A stretch of DNA of 64,000 bases. It comes from CBDHCC01 sp965261015 (GTDB lineage Bacteria > Pseudomonadota > Alphaproteobacteria > Sphingomonadales > Sphingomonadaceae). The translations under genes were made by a program, and so were the position numbers. Positions 45,702-53,878 of this stretch are shown piece after piece; the first letter of the stretch is position 1, and each line of letters starts with the position of its first letter. The notes beneath the pieces were generated by a model. That model was not told the origin of the DNA. It worked only from the letters and a program-made list of their open reading frames with translations, and ran no database searches. Location: the NCBI GenBank assembly GCA_965261015.1, contig CBDHCC010000002.1, forward strand, positions 620,001 to 684,000, given 5' to 3'.

Positions 45702-46283
45702 TCAGGCCAAAAGCTCCACGTCCCAATAGAGCCAGTCGACCCAGCTTTCGTGCAGATAGCCCGGCGGGAACCTCCGGCCGTTTTCCTGCAACTGCCAGTG
45801 GGTCGGGCGGATCGGTTCCAGGTGCAGCGCCATGCCCGCCTGGCGCGGCGTGCGGCCGCCCTTCTTCAGGTTGCAGGGCGAACACGCGGTCGCGACATTC
45901 TCCCAACTCGTGCGCCCGCCCAGCCGCCGGGGCCGGACATGGTCGAAGGTCAGATCGCGCGCCGAGCCGCAATATTGGCACTGGAAGCGGTCGCGCAGGA
46001 ACAGGTTGAAGCGGGTGAAGGCGGGGTGTTCCGACGGCCGCACGAACTGGCGCAGCGCGATGACGGAGGGCAGGCGGACGGTCAGGTTGGGCGAGTGGAT
46101 CTCGCGCTCGTAATGTTCGATCACGTCGACCCGGTCCAGGAACATGGCCTTGACCGCCGTCTGCCACGGCCACAGCGACAAGGGGTAATAGGACAGCGGG
46201 GTGTAGTCGGCGTTGAGCACCAGCGCCGGGCAGCTTTCCGGACTGCGCAGGCGGTCCGGCGTCAGGACGGCTTGGGCGTGCAT
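45702..46283 (-). CDS. HNH endonuclease
   Basis: A 193-residue protein. The HNH domain (about residues 95-145) has QCQYCGSARDLTFDHVRPRR and ENVATACSPCNLKKGGRTP, giving two zinc-binding CxxC pairs and the catalytic DH. The N-terminal part (VLNADYTPLSYYPLSLWPWQ) is the usual extension of a widespread housekeeping-like HNH family of unknown role. No restriction or defence genes lie next to it. Confidence 0.92.
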   Translation of the reverse strand: MHAQAVLTPDRLRSPESCPALVLNADYTPLSYYPLSLWPWQTAVKAMFLDRVDVIEHYEREIHSPNLTVRLPSVIALRQFVRPSEHPAFTRFNLFLRDRFQCQYCGSARDLTFDHVRPRRLGGRTSWENVATACSPCNLKKGGRTPRQAGMALHLEPIRPTHWQLQENGRRFPPGYLHESWVDWLYWDVELLA

Positions 46284-46371
46284 CCGCTCCTCTCCTTGGC
46301 GTATGGCCGCTTGTGCGCCCGCCGCGTGACGGCATCATGACAGCGGGCGCGGCCACGTCAAGGAGTGGGGG

Positions 46372-47214
46372 ATGAGCGCGGACGGCACACCACATCTCGT
46401 CACCCGCTTCGCGCCGTCGCCCACCGGGCCGCTGCATCTGGGCCACGCCTACGCCGCCGTGCGGGCGCGGATCGCCGCGGGGACCTGCCGGTTGCGTCTG
46501 GACGATCTGGACCCCGCCCGCGCCCGGCCGGAGCACGCGGCGACCGTGCGGCGTCAGCTGGACTGGCTCGGCGTCGCCTTCGACGGCGCGGTCGTGCGCC
46601 AGTCGGAGGGGGTCGCGGCCTACGAGGCGGCGCTGGGGCGGCTGGCGGCGGCGGGCCTGGCCTATCGCTGCCGCTGCACGCGGGCCGACATCGCCGCCGC
46701 GGTCGCCGCGCCGCACGGGGCCGACGACGGCCGCTATCCGGGCACCTGCCGCAGGGCCGCGGTCGGCCCGGGCGATCCGCACGCCTGGCGGCTGGACTCG
46801 CGCGCCGCCGTCGCGCGGGTGGCGGCCGTCGAATGGCGGGAGGGTTCGATCCGCCACCCGGTCGACGCGGCCGCGCTGGACGACATCGTGCTGCGCCGGC
46901 GCGACGGCGCGGCCGCCTATCACCTGGCGACCGTCGTGGACGACGCCGCGATGGGCGTCACGCGGGTCGTGCGCGGGGCCGACCTGGCGCCGTCCGCCCC
47001 GATCCAGGCCGTGCTGCGCGCCGCGCTGGGCCTGGCGGAGCCGGAGCACCGGCACCACGCGCTGATCGCCGGGCCGGACGGGCGGCGGCTGGCGACTCGC
47101 GACCGGGCGGCCAGCCTGGACACGTTCCGCGACGCCGGCTGGCGGGGACCGGCGCTGGCCGACGCGCTGGCGGCCGACCGCGTGCCCCTTCCCTACCGCC
47201 TGCTCGCACCTTAA
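46372..47214 (+). CDS. gluQRS: Glutamyl-Q tRNA(Asp) synthetase
   Basis: A 280-residue truncated GluRS paralogue that attaches glutamate to queuosine 34 of tRNA(Asp). The HIGH-like motif is in RFAPSPTGPLHLGHAYAA. The zinc site Cys-x-Cys...Tyr...Cys is seen in YRCRCTRAD and YPGTCRR. There is no anticodon-binding domain, which fits this class. The usual IED[IL]D segment is LDDLD here, a Glu-to-Asp change at a position near the amino-acid pocket. It is divergent from the HNH gene. Confidence 0.93.
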   Translation: MSADGTPHLVTRFAPSPTGPLHLGHAYAAVRARIAAGTCRLRLDDLDPARARPEHAATVRRQLDWLGVAFDGAVVRQSEGVAAYEAALGRLAAAGLAYRCRCTRADIAAAVAAPHGADDGRYPGTCRRAAVGPGDPHAWRLDSRAAVARVAAVEWREGSIRHPVDAAALDDIVLRRRDGAAAYHLATVVDDAAMGVTRVVRGADLAPSAPIQAVLRAALGLAEPEHRHHALIAGPDGRRLATRDRAASLDTFRDAGWRGPALADALAADRVPLPYRLLAP

Positions 47215-47223
47215 CTGTGACCC

Positions 47224-47451
47224 ATGCAGGTCTTTCTCATTCTCGTCGTCGTCGCCGCCGCGCTGGCCGCGCTCTGGGCCCTCATCCGCGGGCTGGTGCA
47301 GTTCCTGAAACAGACGGAGGACGACCTGAAGGGCGACGGGACCGCGTCGGGTCTGCGCCAGAACAAGATGATGGTGCGCCGCATCCAGTTCCAGGCGATC
47401 GCCGTCCTGGTGGCCGCGCTCTTGATGTACGCCTTCGCGTCGGGAGGCTGA
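47224..47451 (+). CDS. HIG1-type twin-transmembrane small protein
   Basis: A 75-residue protein with two transmembrane helices (FLILVVVAAALAALWALIRG and IAVLVAALLMYAF) joined by a polar loop containing SGLRQNKMMVRRIQFQA. The loop matches the HIG1 domain (RQxxMRxR), known in mitochondria as a cytochrome oxidase supercomplex factor. The ribosome binding site of the next gene lies at its 3' end. Confidence 0.85.
   Translation: MQVFLILVVVAAALAALWALIRGLVQFLKQTEDDLKGDGTASGLRQNKMMVRRIQFQAIAVLVAALLMYAFASGG
47442..47447 (+). promoter_or_regulatory. Shine-Dalgarno site that points to a CTG start
   Basis: GGGAGG, then 8 bases, then CTG at 47456, in frame with the adenosyltransferase. It lies in the last codons of the HIG1-type gene. 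Confidence 0.6.
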
Positions 47452-47455
47452 TCCG

Positions 47456-48028
47456 CTGGTCAAGCTGAACCGCATCTATACGCGGACCGGCGACGCGGGC
47501 ACGACCGGCCTGGTCGACGGGTCGCGCCTGTCTAAGGCCGACCCGCTGATGGCCGCGATCGGCGACGTGGACGAGGCGAATTGTGCGGTGGGTGTGGCGC
47601 TCCTGGCGCTCGATGGCGCGATGGCCGACACCTATTCGCGCGTGCAGAACGAGCTGTTCGACCTGGGCGCGGACCTGGCCACGCCGTTCGGCGCGGGCGA
47701 CGATCCCGATTGGGCGCTGCGGGTGACGGACGCGCAGGTGGCGCGGCTGGAGGCGGAGATCGACGGCTGGAACGCGAACCTGCCCGCGCTCACCAGCTTC
47801 ATCCTGCCCGGCGGGTCGGCGGCCGTGGCGGGCCTGCACACCGCGCGCGCGGTCACGCGGCGGGCGGAGCGCGCGGCGGTGGCGGCCAACGGTGACGGAG
47901 GCGGGACGCGCACGCTGAACCCGGCCGCGCTCGCCTATCTCAACCGATTGAGCGACCACCTGTTCGTCGCCTGTCGGGTGGCGGCCGGGGGCGACGAGGT
48001 GCTGTGGGTGCCCGGCGCGAGTCGCTGA
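47456..48028 (+). CDS. Cob(I)alamin adenosyltransferase, PduO type, probable CTG start
   Basis: A 190-residue enzyme that transfers the adenosyl group of ATP to cobalamin. The N-terminus (VKLNRIYTRTGDAGTTGLVD) holds the ATP-binding motif of the PduO class, and the C-terminal helices contain ARAVTRRAERA and LNRLSDHLFV. The first standard start in frame is the ATG at 47549, but that would remove the ATP-binding motif. A CTG at 47456 lies 8 bases after GGGAGG and gives the family's typical MVKLN... N-terminus, so I place the start there. Confidence 0.9.
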   Translation: MVKLNRIYTRTGDAGTTGLVDGSRLSKADPLMAAIGDVDEANCAVGVALLALDGAMADTYSRVQNELFDLGADLATPFGAGDDPDWALRVTDAQVARLEAEIDGWNANLPALTSFILPGGSAAVAGLHTARAVTRRAERAAVAANGDGGGTRTLNPAALAYLNRLSDHLFVACRVAAGGDEVLWVPGASR

Positions 48029-48091
48029 GCGCTGGGGTCGTTCCGGGGGCCGCGGAGGGAGGGGATCGGTCGGGCTTTTTCCGTGCTCACC

Positions 48092-48290
48092 CCCGCTCGG
48101 GCTGAGTCTGTCGAAAGCGGTTCTGTCCCAAGCCCCGATCCGCTCGGTCTGAGCCTGTCGAGAGCGGTTCTGCCCCCGTCCCCGATCCGCTCGTCCTGAG
48201 CCTGTCGAGAGCGGTTCTGCCCCCGTCCCCGATCCGCTCGTCCTGAGCCTGTCGAAGCCTGTCCTGAGCCCGTCGAAGGGGACGCTGGGT
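48092..48290. repeat. Tandem array of CTGAGCCTGTCGA-type repeats
   Basis: About four head-to-tail units of roughly 47 bp (CCGATCCGCTCGTCCTGAGC and TGTCGAGAGCGGTTCTGCCC), of which the last is rearranged. The units are nearly identical and have no unique spacers. Confidence 0.9.
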
Positions 48291-48328
48291 AGGGCCTGCC
48301 GGCGGTCGACATGGTTGAGCCATTGATA

Positions 48329-48358
48329 CGTCCTTCGACAGGCTCAGGACGAGCGGGG
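48329..48358. repeat. Inverted single copy of the CTGAGCC repeat
   Basis: CGTCCTTCGACAGGCTCAGG followed by ACGAGCGGGG, in reverse orientation to the nearby tandem array. Confidence 0.85.
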
Positions 48359-48932
48359 GTGGGAGAGGCCGCCATACCTACGCCACGCCCCTCCCCACGC
48401 CCCGCCACCCTCACGTCGCCCACGCGAAGCGCCGGCTCGCGCTGGGGCGCGGCCGGGGCTGGGGTAACTCGGCAATGGGGTGGGCGAATGGCGGATCGGC
48501 CGGTGCGTCGGACCCCGGACGCTCGGGTTGGAAGGGGGCACCCCGGTCCTGTCACGAGGGGGCGCCGGACTTCGGACGGTGAGGCGGTCGTCTCCCGGAC
48601 CGGCTGGCGGGGCGTCTCGCGGACGGCGGGTCTATAGGGTCGGACCCGGTTGATCCCAGACGCGGTCCCGTCCGGACGAGGCGGCTATCCCCCAAAGGAG
48701 AGGTCCGCTCGGCGGGAGTGGGACGATGATGCAACGCGTTGGCTGACTGACCCCGAACGCTTCGCACCGGCCGATCGCCGTTCGTGTGATGGGCAGGGAT
48801 GCTACCCCCCGCCCAACGGCGGTCGCCACCGCGACAGGTCCGGACGTCTTTGGCCCCGCCGCATCGGCAACGATCGGGCAGCTATCCTAACCGGTTCGTT
48901 TTGTCAAGGGGGTGGTGCGTCTTTGTTCGCCC
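48359..48932. other. Gene-free region, nothing recognised
   Basis: About 570 bp of high-GC sequence without a supported open frame. Short open frames exist on both strands, but none has a ribosome binding site together with protein-like composition. No known structured RNA was recognised. Confidence 0.4.
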
Positions 48933-49023
48933 CGTCGCCCCGGGCTCGACCCGGAACCCGGCTGCTCTCCTGGGCGGACGGGCCGGAGAAGAAGCTGGGC
49001 CCCGGGTCAAGCCCGGGGCGACG
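48933..49023. repeat. REP-like inverted-repeat pair
   Basis: Arms at 48933-48963 (CGTCGCCCCGGGCTCGACCC...) and 48993-49023 (...GTCAAGCCCGGGGCGACG). The same family brackets the GIY-YIG gene. Confidence 0.88.
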
Positions 49024-49267
49024 GGGGAGATTGAGAGTTTAGCAACCAACCCTCCGGCCGCGCTCGAGTCAGGCCGTGAAGCCCCATTATGAGAGTAGTG
49101 CTCCGGAGAGGGGCAGGTGAGTGAAGCAGGAAGCAAGGCTGCTAATGGTGGAAAGCGGACGTCCACTTTCGGGTCCGCACTTCCGGAAACCCGCCACCGC
49201 ATCGGCGTTTCAAATGCATCAGATTTTTGCACTGATGGAGCCTTAGGTTTCCTGCCGTTCATTGGTC
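49024..49267. other. Spacer with a degenerate interspersed repeat
   Basis: No supported gene. The stretch around 49141-49200 (TGGTGGAAAGCGGACGTCCA) contains a small palindrome, and on the minus strand its translation (KVDVRFPPLAA) has the look of a repeat-encoded peptide often seen in sphingomonad genomes. CATCAG and CTGATG form another small inverted repeat near 49220. Confidence 0.35.
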
Positions 49268-49293
49268 GATGCAAAACCTGTGAGTTTTGCATC
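49268..49293. repeat. Palindrome GATGCAAAAC...GTTTTGCATC, copy 1
   Basis: Perfect 10-bp arms with a 6-base loop, 13 bases beyond the stop of the DUF6817 gene. Confidence 0.85.
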
Positions 49294-49305
49294 AGGATTA
49301 AATTC

Positions 49306-49848
49306 TCATAGGGGAAAGATGCGCGCGACGGCTTCTCGGGCAGGCTTACTCAGGAAAGGGTGCCAACTATCAAAAAGTCCGCGAAGGTATGCACCTGCAC
49401 GCTCTAGAAACTCGGGATCATCCTGAGCGATTTCAATCTCATTGGCGCAAGTTAGCTCGCAGAATAAAGGTAGATCGCTAGCGTCAATGTTTGACTGTTC
49501 GTCCGTAAACCGGTCACGAAAAATCACTGGTGAGCTTCCACCGATTTGCGGCCATACGATTGACCGGTCGCAGGAACAGTATCTGTATGCGATCTGCTCC
49601 GCATCCGCTCCGATGATATCGGCGATCTTGGATCGCTGATCCAGAGAAACCATCGCAGCGGTAAAACCTGCCGTTCCATAGACCGCGTGGAATAGGCCGG
49701 CACGACACAACGTCTCATCCGCTCCCCACTGTTCAAGAAGAGCGTGGACGGACGTAAAATGACGTTCCAGTGATCCATTCAGGTGAGCAAAATCCCCAGC
49801 GCCCAACGCTGCGAGGGCTTGGAACGGGTTTGGTTCGCTGACGATCAT
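49306..49848 (-). CDS. DUF6817-like protein
   Basis: A 180-residue protein with HLNGSLERHFTSVHALLEQW and LCRAGLFHAVYGTAGF, an HD-phosphohydrolase-like layout in which His residues could bind metal. I believe this matches DUF6817, a family without a known function. Base composition is lower in GC than the surroundings, and the gene is bracketed by two similar palindromes (49268-49293 and 49964-49991), so it may be a recent arrival. There is no obvious operon partner. Confidence 0.7.
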   Translation of the reverse strand: MIVSEPNPFQALAALGAGDFAHLNGSLERHFTSVHALLEQWGADETLCRAGLFHAVYGTAGFTAAMVSLDQRSKIADIIGADAEQIAYRYCSCDRSIVWPQIGGSSPVIFRDRFTDEQSNIDASDLPLFCELTCANEIEIAQDDPEFLERAGAYLRGLFDSWHPFLSKPAREAVARIFPL

Positions 49849-49963
49849 CGATCACGCCCTTCAAGAAGCTGACCAAGGTTATGACTGCTTTCAGGAGCCG
49901 ACAAGAGCGCCTCTAGCGTCCGGCGATCGGCATCAGCCGAGTGCCCGCCTTGCGCCGTTAGAT

Positions 49964-49991
49964 TGATGCAAAACTTTTGATTTTTGCATCA
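49964..49991. repeat. Palindrome TGATGCAAAA...TTTTGCATCA, copy 2
   Basis: Perfect 10-bp arms with an 8-base loop. The arms share nine bases with copy 1 on the other side of the DUF6817 gene. The adjoining spacer (49849-50068) has no supported gene. Confidence 0.85.
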
Positions 49992-50068
49992 GCCCGATGG
50001 CAGCTTTTGGGGTCAAAAGGATCGGTTTGGAACGGCCAGCATCGGGTCGAAAGCGGCCCCACCCCCCA

Positions 50069-52369
50069 TCACCGCGCCTGCCCGTGCTGGTCCACCAGCA
50101 CCTCCCTGCGCCCCACATGGTCCGGGCGGGCTACCACGCCTTCGTCCTCCATGCGCTCGATCAGGCGGGCCGCCGAGTTGTAGCCCACCCTCAGCTGGCG
50201 TTGCAGCCACGACGTAGACGCGCGCTGGTTCTCGGCGACCAGCTGCACCGCCTTGCGATAGGTGCGCTCCTCCGGCGTGTCCTCGCCTTCCGGCGCGCCG
50301 TCCATGGCGAAGCCGCCGTCCTCCGGCTCCTCGGTCACCGCGGTGATGTAGTCGGGTTGGCCCTGGCCCCGCCAGTGGTCCGCCACCGCCTTGACCTCCT
50401 CGTCGCTGACGAAGGGGCCGTGCACGCGGCTGACCTGCTTGCCGCCGGGCATGTAGAGCATGTCGCCCTTGCCCAAGAGCTGCTCGGCCCCCTGCTCGCC
50501 CAGGATCGTGCGGCTGTCGATCTTCGAGGTGACCTGGAAGGAGATGCGGGTCGGCAGGTTGGCCTTGATGACGCCGGTGATGACGTCGACCGACGGGCGC
50601 TGGGTCGCCATGATCAGGTGGATGCCCGCCGCGCGCGCCTTTTGCGCCAGCCGCTGGATCAGGAACTCCACTTCCTTGCCCGCCGTCATCATCAGGTCGG
50701 CGAGCTCGTCCACGATCACCACGATCTGCGGCAGCAGGTCGTAATCCAGCTCCTCGTCCTCATAGACGGGCTTGCCGTCCTCGTCGTGACCGGTCTGGAC
50801 GCGCCGGCCGAGCGGCCGCCCGCGCCGCTTGGCCTCGCGCACCTTGTCGTTGAAGCTGTCGAGCGAGCGCACCCCGGCGGTCGCCATCATGCGATAGCGC
50901 TCCTCCATCTGCTCGACCGCCCATTTGAGCGCGCGCACCGCCTTGGCGGGCTCTGTCACCACCGGGGCCAGCAGGTGGGGGATGTCCTCGTACATGCTGA
51001 GTTCCAGCATCTTCGGGTCGATCATGATGAGGCGCAGGTCGGTGGGCGACAGCCGGTAGAGGAGGCTGAGGATCATGCAGTTAAGGCCGACCGACTTGCC
51101 CGACCCGGTGGTGCCGGCGACCAGCAGGTGGGGCATGGGGGCAAGATCGGCGACGACCGGATCGCCGGAGATGTTCTTGCCGAGCACGATCGGCAGCTTC
51201 GACGCCTGTTCGTTGAAGGCGGCGGACGCCACCAGCTCGCGCAGCACCACCGCCTCGCGCCGCTGGTTGGGCAGTTCGATGCCGATGACGGTCCGGCCGG
51301 GGATGGTGGCGATCCGCGCCGAGGTGGCGCTCATATTGCGCGCGATGTCGTCGCCCAGGCTGATGACGCGGGTGGCCTTGATGCCCGGCGCGGGGTCCAG
51401 TTCGTACATGGTGACGATCGGGCCGGGCCGGACCTCCACGATCTCGCCCTTCACGTGAAAGTCGTCCAGCACGCTTTCCAACAGGCGGGCGTTCCGCTCC
51501 AGCCCCGCCTTGTCCAAGGCCGCGCCGCTGGGGGCCGGGGCCTGGGTCAGAAGCTCCAGCGAGGGGAGCTGGTAGTCGTCGCGCAGGTCCAGCTGCTCCT
51601 GGCGCTTGGGCGGCGCCATCGGGGCCGGCGCGTCGCTGCGGTCGGCGATCTTCGGCCGCGACTTGCGCGGCAGGGTCGGCAGGCGCGGGGACCTGGCGGC
51701 GGGCGGCGCGACCGGCTCGACCTCCGCCGGCTCGTCCGACCCCGCCGCCTCGCCTCCGGGGGATGGCAGGGCGGGCAAGCGGTCGCGCAGCGCCGTCCAG
51801 CGCGGCCGCGCGATGGAGAGCGCCGCCATCGCCAGGCTCAGCGCGCCCAGTGCCAGCACGGTGGCCAGGCCGATCCGCAGCCACGGCCGCACGCCCTCGC
51901 CGGCAAAGCCCAGCGCCCATTCGACCAGGCCCGCGCCCAGCAGGCCGATCGCACCGCCCGGCCCGCCAGGCAGCTGGCCGGGCACGGGTCCGCGCCACAA
52001 GGCGACCGCCACCGCGCCCAGCGCGATCGCGCCGGCGCCGGTCGCCAGCGTGGCGCGCCAGCCGACCGTCGCCTCGCCGCGCCACAGCTTCCACCCCAGC
52101 GCGAAGACGAGCGGCACCACCAGCGCGGCGGCCGGTCCCGCCAGCATCAACAGCGCGTCCGCGACATAGGCGCCGGGCCAGCCGATCAGGTTGGCCGGCG
52201 GGCCGGCGGCGGCGGTGTCGAACGACGGATCGGTGCCGCGATGGCTGCCCAGCGCCAGCGCGAGCAGCACGGCCAGGCCGATCAGCGCCAGGCCGCTCGC
52301 CCAGCCGACGGTCCGCCCCACGCCTTCGCGCACGGTCGCCCGCCAGTCATGTGCCGCCGCCGTCGCCAT
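50069..52369 (-). CDS. ftsK: DNA translocase FtsK
   Basis: A 766-residue ATPase that pumps DNA at the division septum and aligns chromosome dimers for resolution. The N-terminal 190 residues contain about four transmembrane helices. A Pro/Arg/Glu-rich linker follows. The motor domain has Walker A VAGTTGSGKSVGLN and Walker B QIVVIVDELADLMM. The C-terminal gamma winged-helix domain (STSWLQRQLRVGYNSAARLI) reads the KOPS-like sequences. The ATG at 52369 is chosen over one at 52420. Confidence 0.96.
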   Translation of the reverse strand: MATAAAHDWRATVREGVGRTVGWASGLALIGLAVLLALALGSHRGTDPSFDTAAAGPPANLIGWPGAYVADALLMLAGPAAALVVPLVFALGWKLWRGEATVGWRATLATGAGAIALGAVAVALWRGPVPGQLPGGPGGAIGLLGAGLVEWALGFAGEGVRPWLRIGLATVLALGALSLAMAALSIARPRWTALRDRLPALPSPGGEAAGSDEPAEVEPVAPPAARSPRLPTLPRKSRPKIADRSDAPAPMAPPKRQEQLDLRDDYQLPSLELLTQAPAPSGAALDKAGLERNARLLESVLDDFHVKGEIVEVRPGPIVTMYELDPAPGIKATRVISLGDDIARNMSATSARIATIPGRTVIGIELPNQRREAVVLRELVASAAFNEQASKLPIVLGKNISGDPVVADLAPMPHLLVAGTTGSGKSVGLNCMILSLLYRLSPTDLRLIMIDPKMLELSMYEDIPHLLAPVVTEPAKAVRALKWAVEQMEERYRMMATAGVRSLDSFNDKVREAKRRGRPLGRRVQTGHDEDGKPVYEDEELDYDLLPQIVVIVDELADLMMTAGKEVEFLIQRLAQKARAAGIHLIMATQRPSVDVITGVIKANLPTRISFQVTSKIDSRTILGEQGAEQLLGKGDMLYMPGGKQVSRVHGPFVSDEEVKAVADHWRGQGQPDYITAVTEEPEDGGFAMDGAPEGEDTPEERTYRKAVQLVAENQRASTSWLQRQLRVGYNSAARLIERMEDEGVVARPDHVGRREVLVDQHGQAR

Positions 52370-52468
52370 CGCCGATCCCCTTGGCCGCGCAGTGTGCCGC
52401 GCGGGGGACTCCGCCGTCAAGCGCGGGAGTCCGACCTCCCACCTGGCTGGGGGTGCGGACGACAGCTG

Positions 52469-52586
52469 AGCCCCTCCCCTTTAGGGGAGGGGTTGGGGTG
52501 GAGCCCCGCCGCCACTCCGCCTTCGGGTAGATAGAGCCCGGTCGTCCCTCCCCACCCCCAACCCCTCCCCTGAAGGGGAGGGGCTT
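52469..52586. repeat. CCCCTCCCC-type inverted-repeat pair
   Basis: Arms at about 52469-52501 (AGCCCCTCCCCTTTAGGGGA...) and 52551-52586 (...CCCCTGAAGGGGAGGGGCT). Each has an internal hairpin. The pair lies between the divergent ftsK and hydroxylase genes and so sits in their promoter region. Confidence 0.88.
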
Positions 52587-52643
52587 ACCGCCTTCTCCGC
52601 CCCCGCTTCCCCCGTCTCCGCCATTGCGCTAGGCGCACGGGCC

Positions 52644-53876
52644 ATGACCTCCGCGCCCCCACCCGACGCGATCATCCTGGGCGGTGGCCTGGTCGGCCTG
52701 ACGCTCGCCCTGGCGCTCGACCGGTCGGGCCTGCGCTCCGTCGTCGTCGATCCCCTGTCCCCCCAGGCGCTGACCGCGCCGGGCTTTGACGGCCGCGCGT
52801 CCGCGATCGCGAGCGCCAGCTGGCGGATGATGGAGGCGCTGGGCCTGGCCGACGCGCTGACCCCGCTCGCCTGCCCGATCCGCGCCATCCAGGTGGCGGA
52901 GGGGGCGACGGGGCGCGCGGGCCTGCGCTTCGACACGGCCGAGGGCGACGAGCCCCTGGGCCGGATGGTGCCCAACCGCGCGCTGCGCCGGGTCCTGAAC
53001 GAGGCGGCGGCGGAGGCGCAGCGCGTGACGCTGTTGTCCGGCCGCCGCCCGGTGGACGTGGCGCGCGACGAGCACCGGGCGCGCGTGACGCTGGACGACG
53101 GCACGCGCCTGGCCGCCCCGCTGCTGGTGGGCGCGGACGGGCGAAACTCGCCCACCGCCGCGCTGGCCGGGCTGCCGGCGGCCCGCTGGTCCTACGACCA
53201 CGCGGCCATCGTCACCGCGCTGACCCACGAGCGGCCGCACGACAATGTCGCGTTCGAGATCTTCTATCCCGACGGCCCCTTCGCGCTGCTGCCGCTGCCC
53301 GACGACGCGGACGGGGCGCACCGCTCGGCGCTGGTATGGTCGGTCGCGCGCCGCGACGCGCCCGGGTTGCTGAAGCTGGGCCCGCGCGGGTTCGCGGCCG
53401 CCGCGGGCCCCAAGTCGCTGGACGTGCTGGGCCGGATCGAGCTGGCGGCGGACCGCGCCACCTATCCGCTGTCCTTCCACCACGCCGCCACGATCGTCGC
53501 CGACCGCCTGGCGCTGGTGGGCGACGCGGCGCACGGCATCCACCCGATCGCCGGCCAGGGACTGAATCTCGGCCTGCGCGACGCCGCCGCGCTCGCCGAG
53601 GTGCTGGTCGACGGACGCCGGCTGGGAATGGACCCGGGCGACCACCAGCTGCTGGCCCGCTACAACCGCTGGCGCGCGCTCGACACGCTGAGCGTGGCCG
53701 GGGCGACCGACGGGCTGACGCGCCTGTTCGGCGTGCCTGGGCGCGGCGCGGCGGCGGTCCGCGCCACCGGGCTGGCGGCGGTGGAGCGGATCGCGCCGCT
53801 GAAAAGCTTTTTCATGGCGGAGGCGCGCGGCGAGGCCGGCACGCTGCCGCGGCTGTTGCAGGGGATGGCGGCGTGA
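52644..53876 (+). CDS. UbiH/UbiF/COQ6-family FAD-dependent hydroxylase
   Basis: A 410-residue flavin monooxygenase, probably for a ring hydroxylation in ubiquinone synthesis. FAD binding is at AIILGGGLVGLTLALALD. The second and third family motifs are in RASAIASASWRMMEALG and LVGDAAHGIHPIAGQGLNLG. Which ring position it hydroxylates cannot be read from the sequence. The next gene starts three bases after its stop, which suggests co-transcription. Confidence 0.9.
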   Translation: MTSAPPPDAIILGGGLVGLTLALALDRSGLRSVVVDPLSPQALTAPGFDGRASAIASASWRMMEALGLADALTPLACPIRAIQVAEGATGRAGLRFDTAEGDEPLGRMVPNRALRRVLNEAAAEAQRVTLLSGRRPVDVARDEHRARVTLDDGTRLAAPLLVGADGRNSPTAALAGLPAARWSYDHAAIVTALTHERPHDNVAFEIFYPDGPFALLPLPDDADGAHRSALVWSVARRDAPGLLKLGPRGFAAAAGPKSLDVLGRIELAADRATYPLSFHHAATIVADRLALVGDAAHGIHPIAGQGLNLGLRDAAALAEVLVDGRRLGMDPGDHQLLARYNRWRALDTLSVAGATDGLTRLFGVPGRGAAAVRATGLAAVERIAPLKSFFMAEARGEAGTLPRLLQGMAA

Positions 53877-53878
53877 GC

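Noticed and set aside
45702..46283. HNH nuclease as part of a restriction or defence system
   Set aside because: The protein belongs to a widespread stand-alone HNH family. Its neighbours are gluQRS and pseudogenes, with no methyltransferase, ATPase or toxin partner.
48092..48290. Possible CRISPR array
   Set aside because: The repeated units are directly adjacent and nearly identical along their full length. There are no unique spacers of constant size and no cas genes.
49117..49311. 64-codon open frame (MSEAGSKAANGG...)
   Set aside because: It runs through a degenerate repeat and the GATGCAAAAC palindrome. There is no protein-family match, and the frame is explained by repeats.
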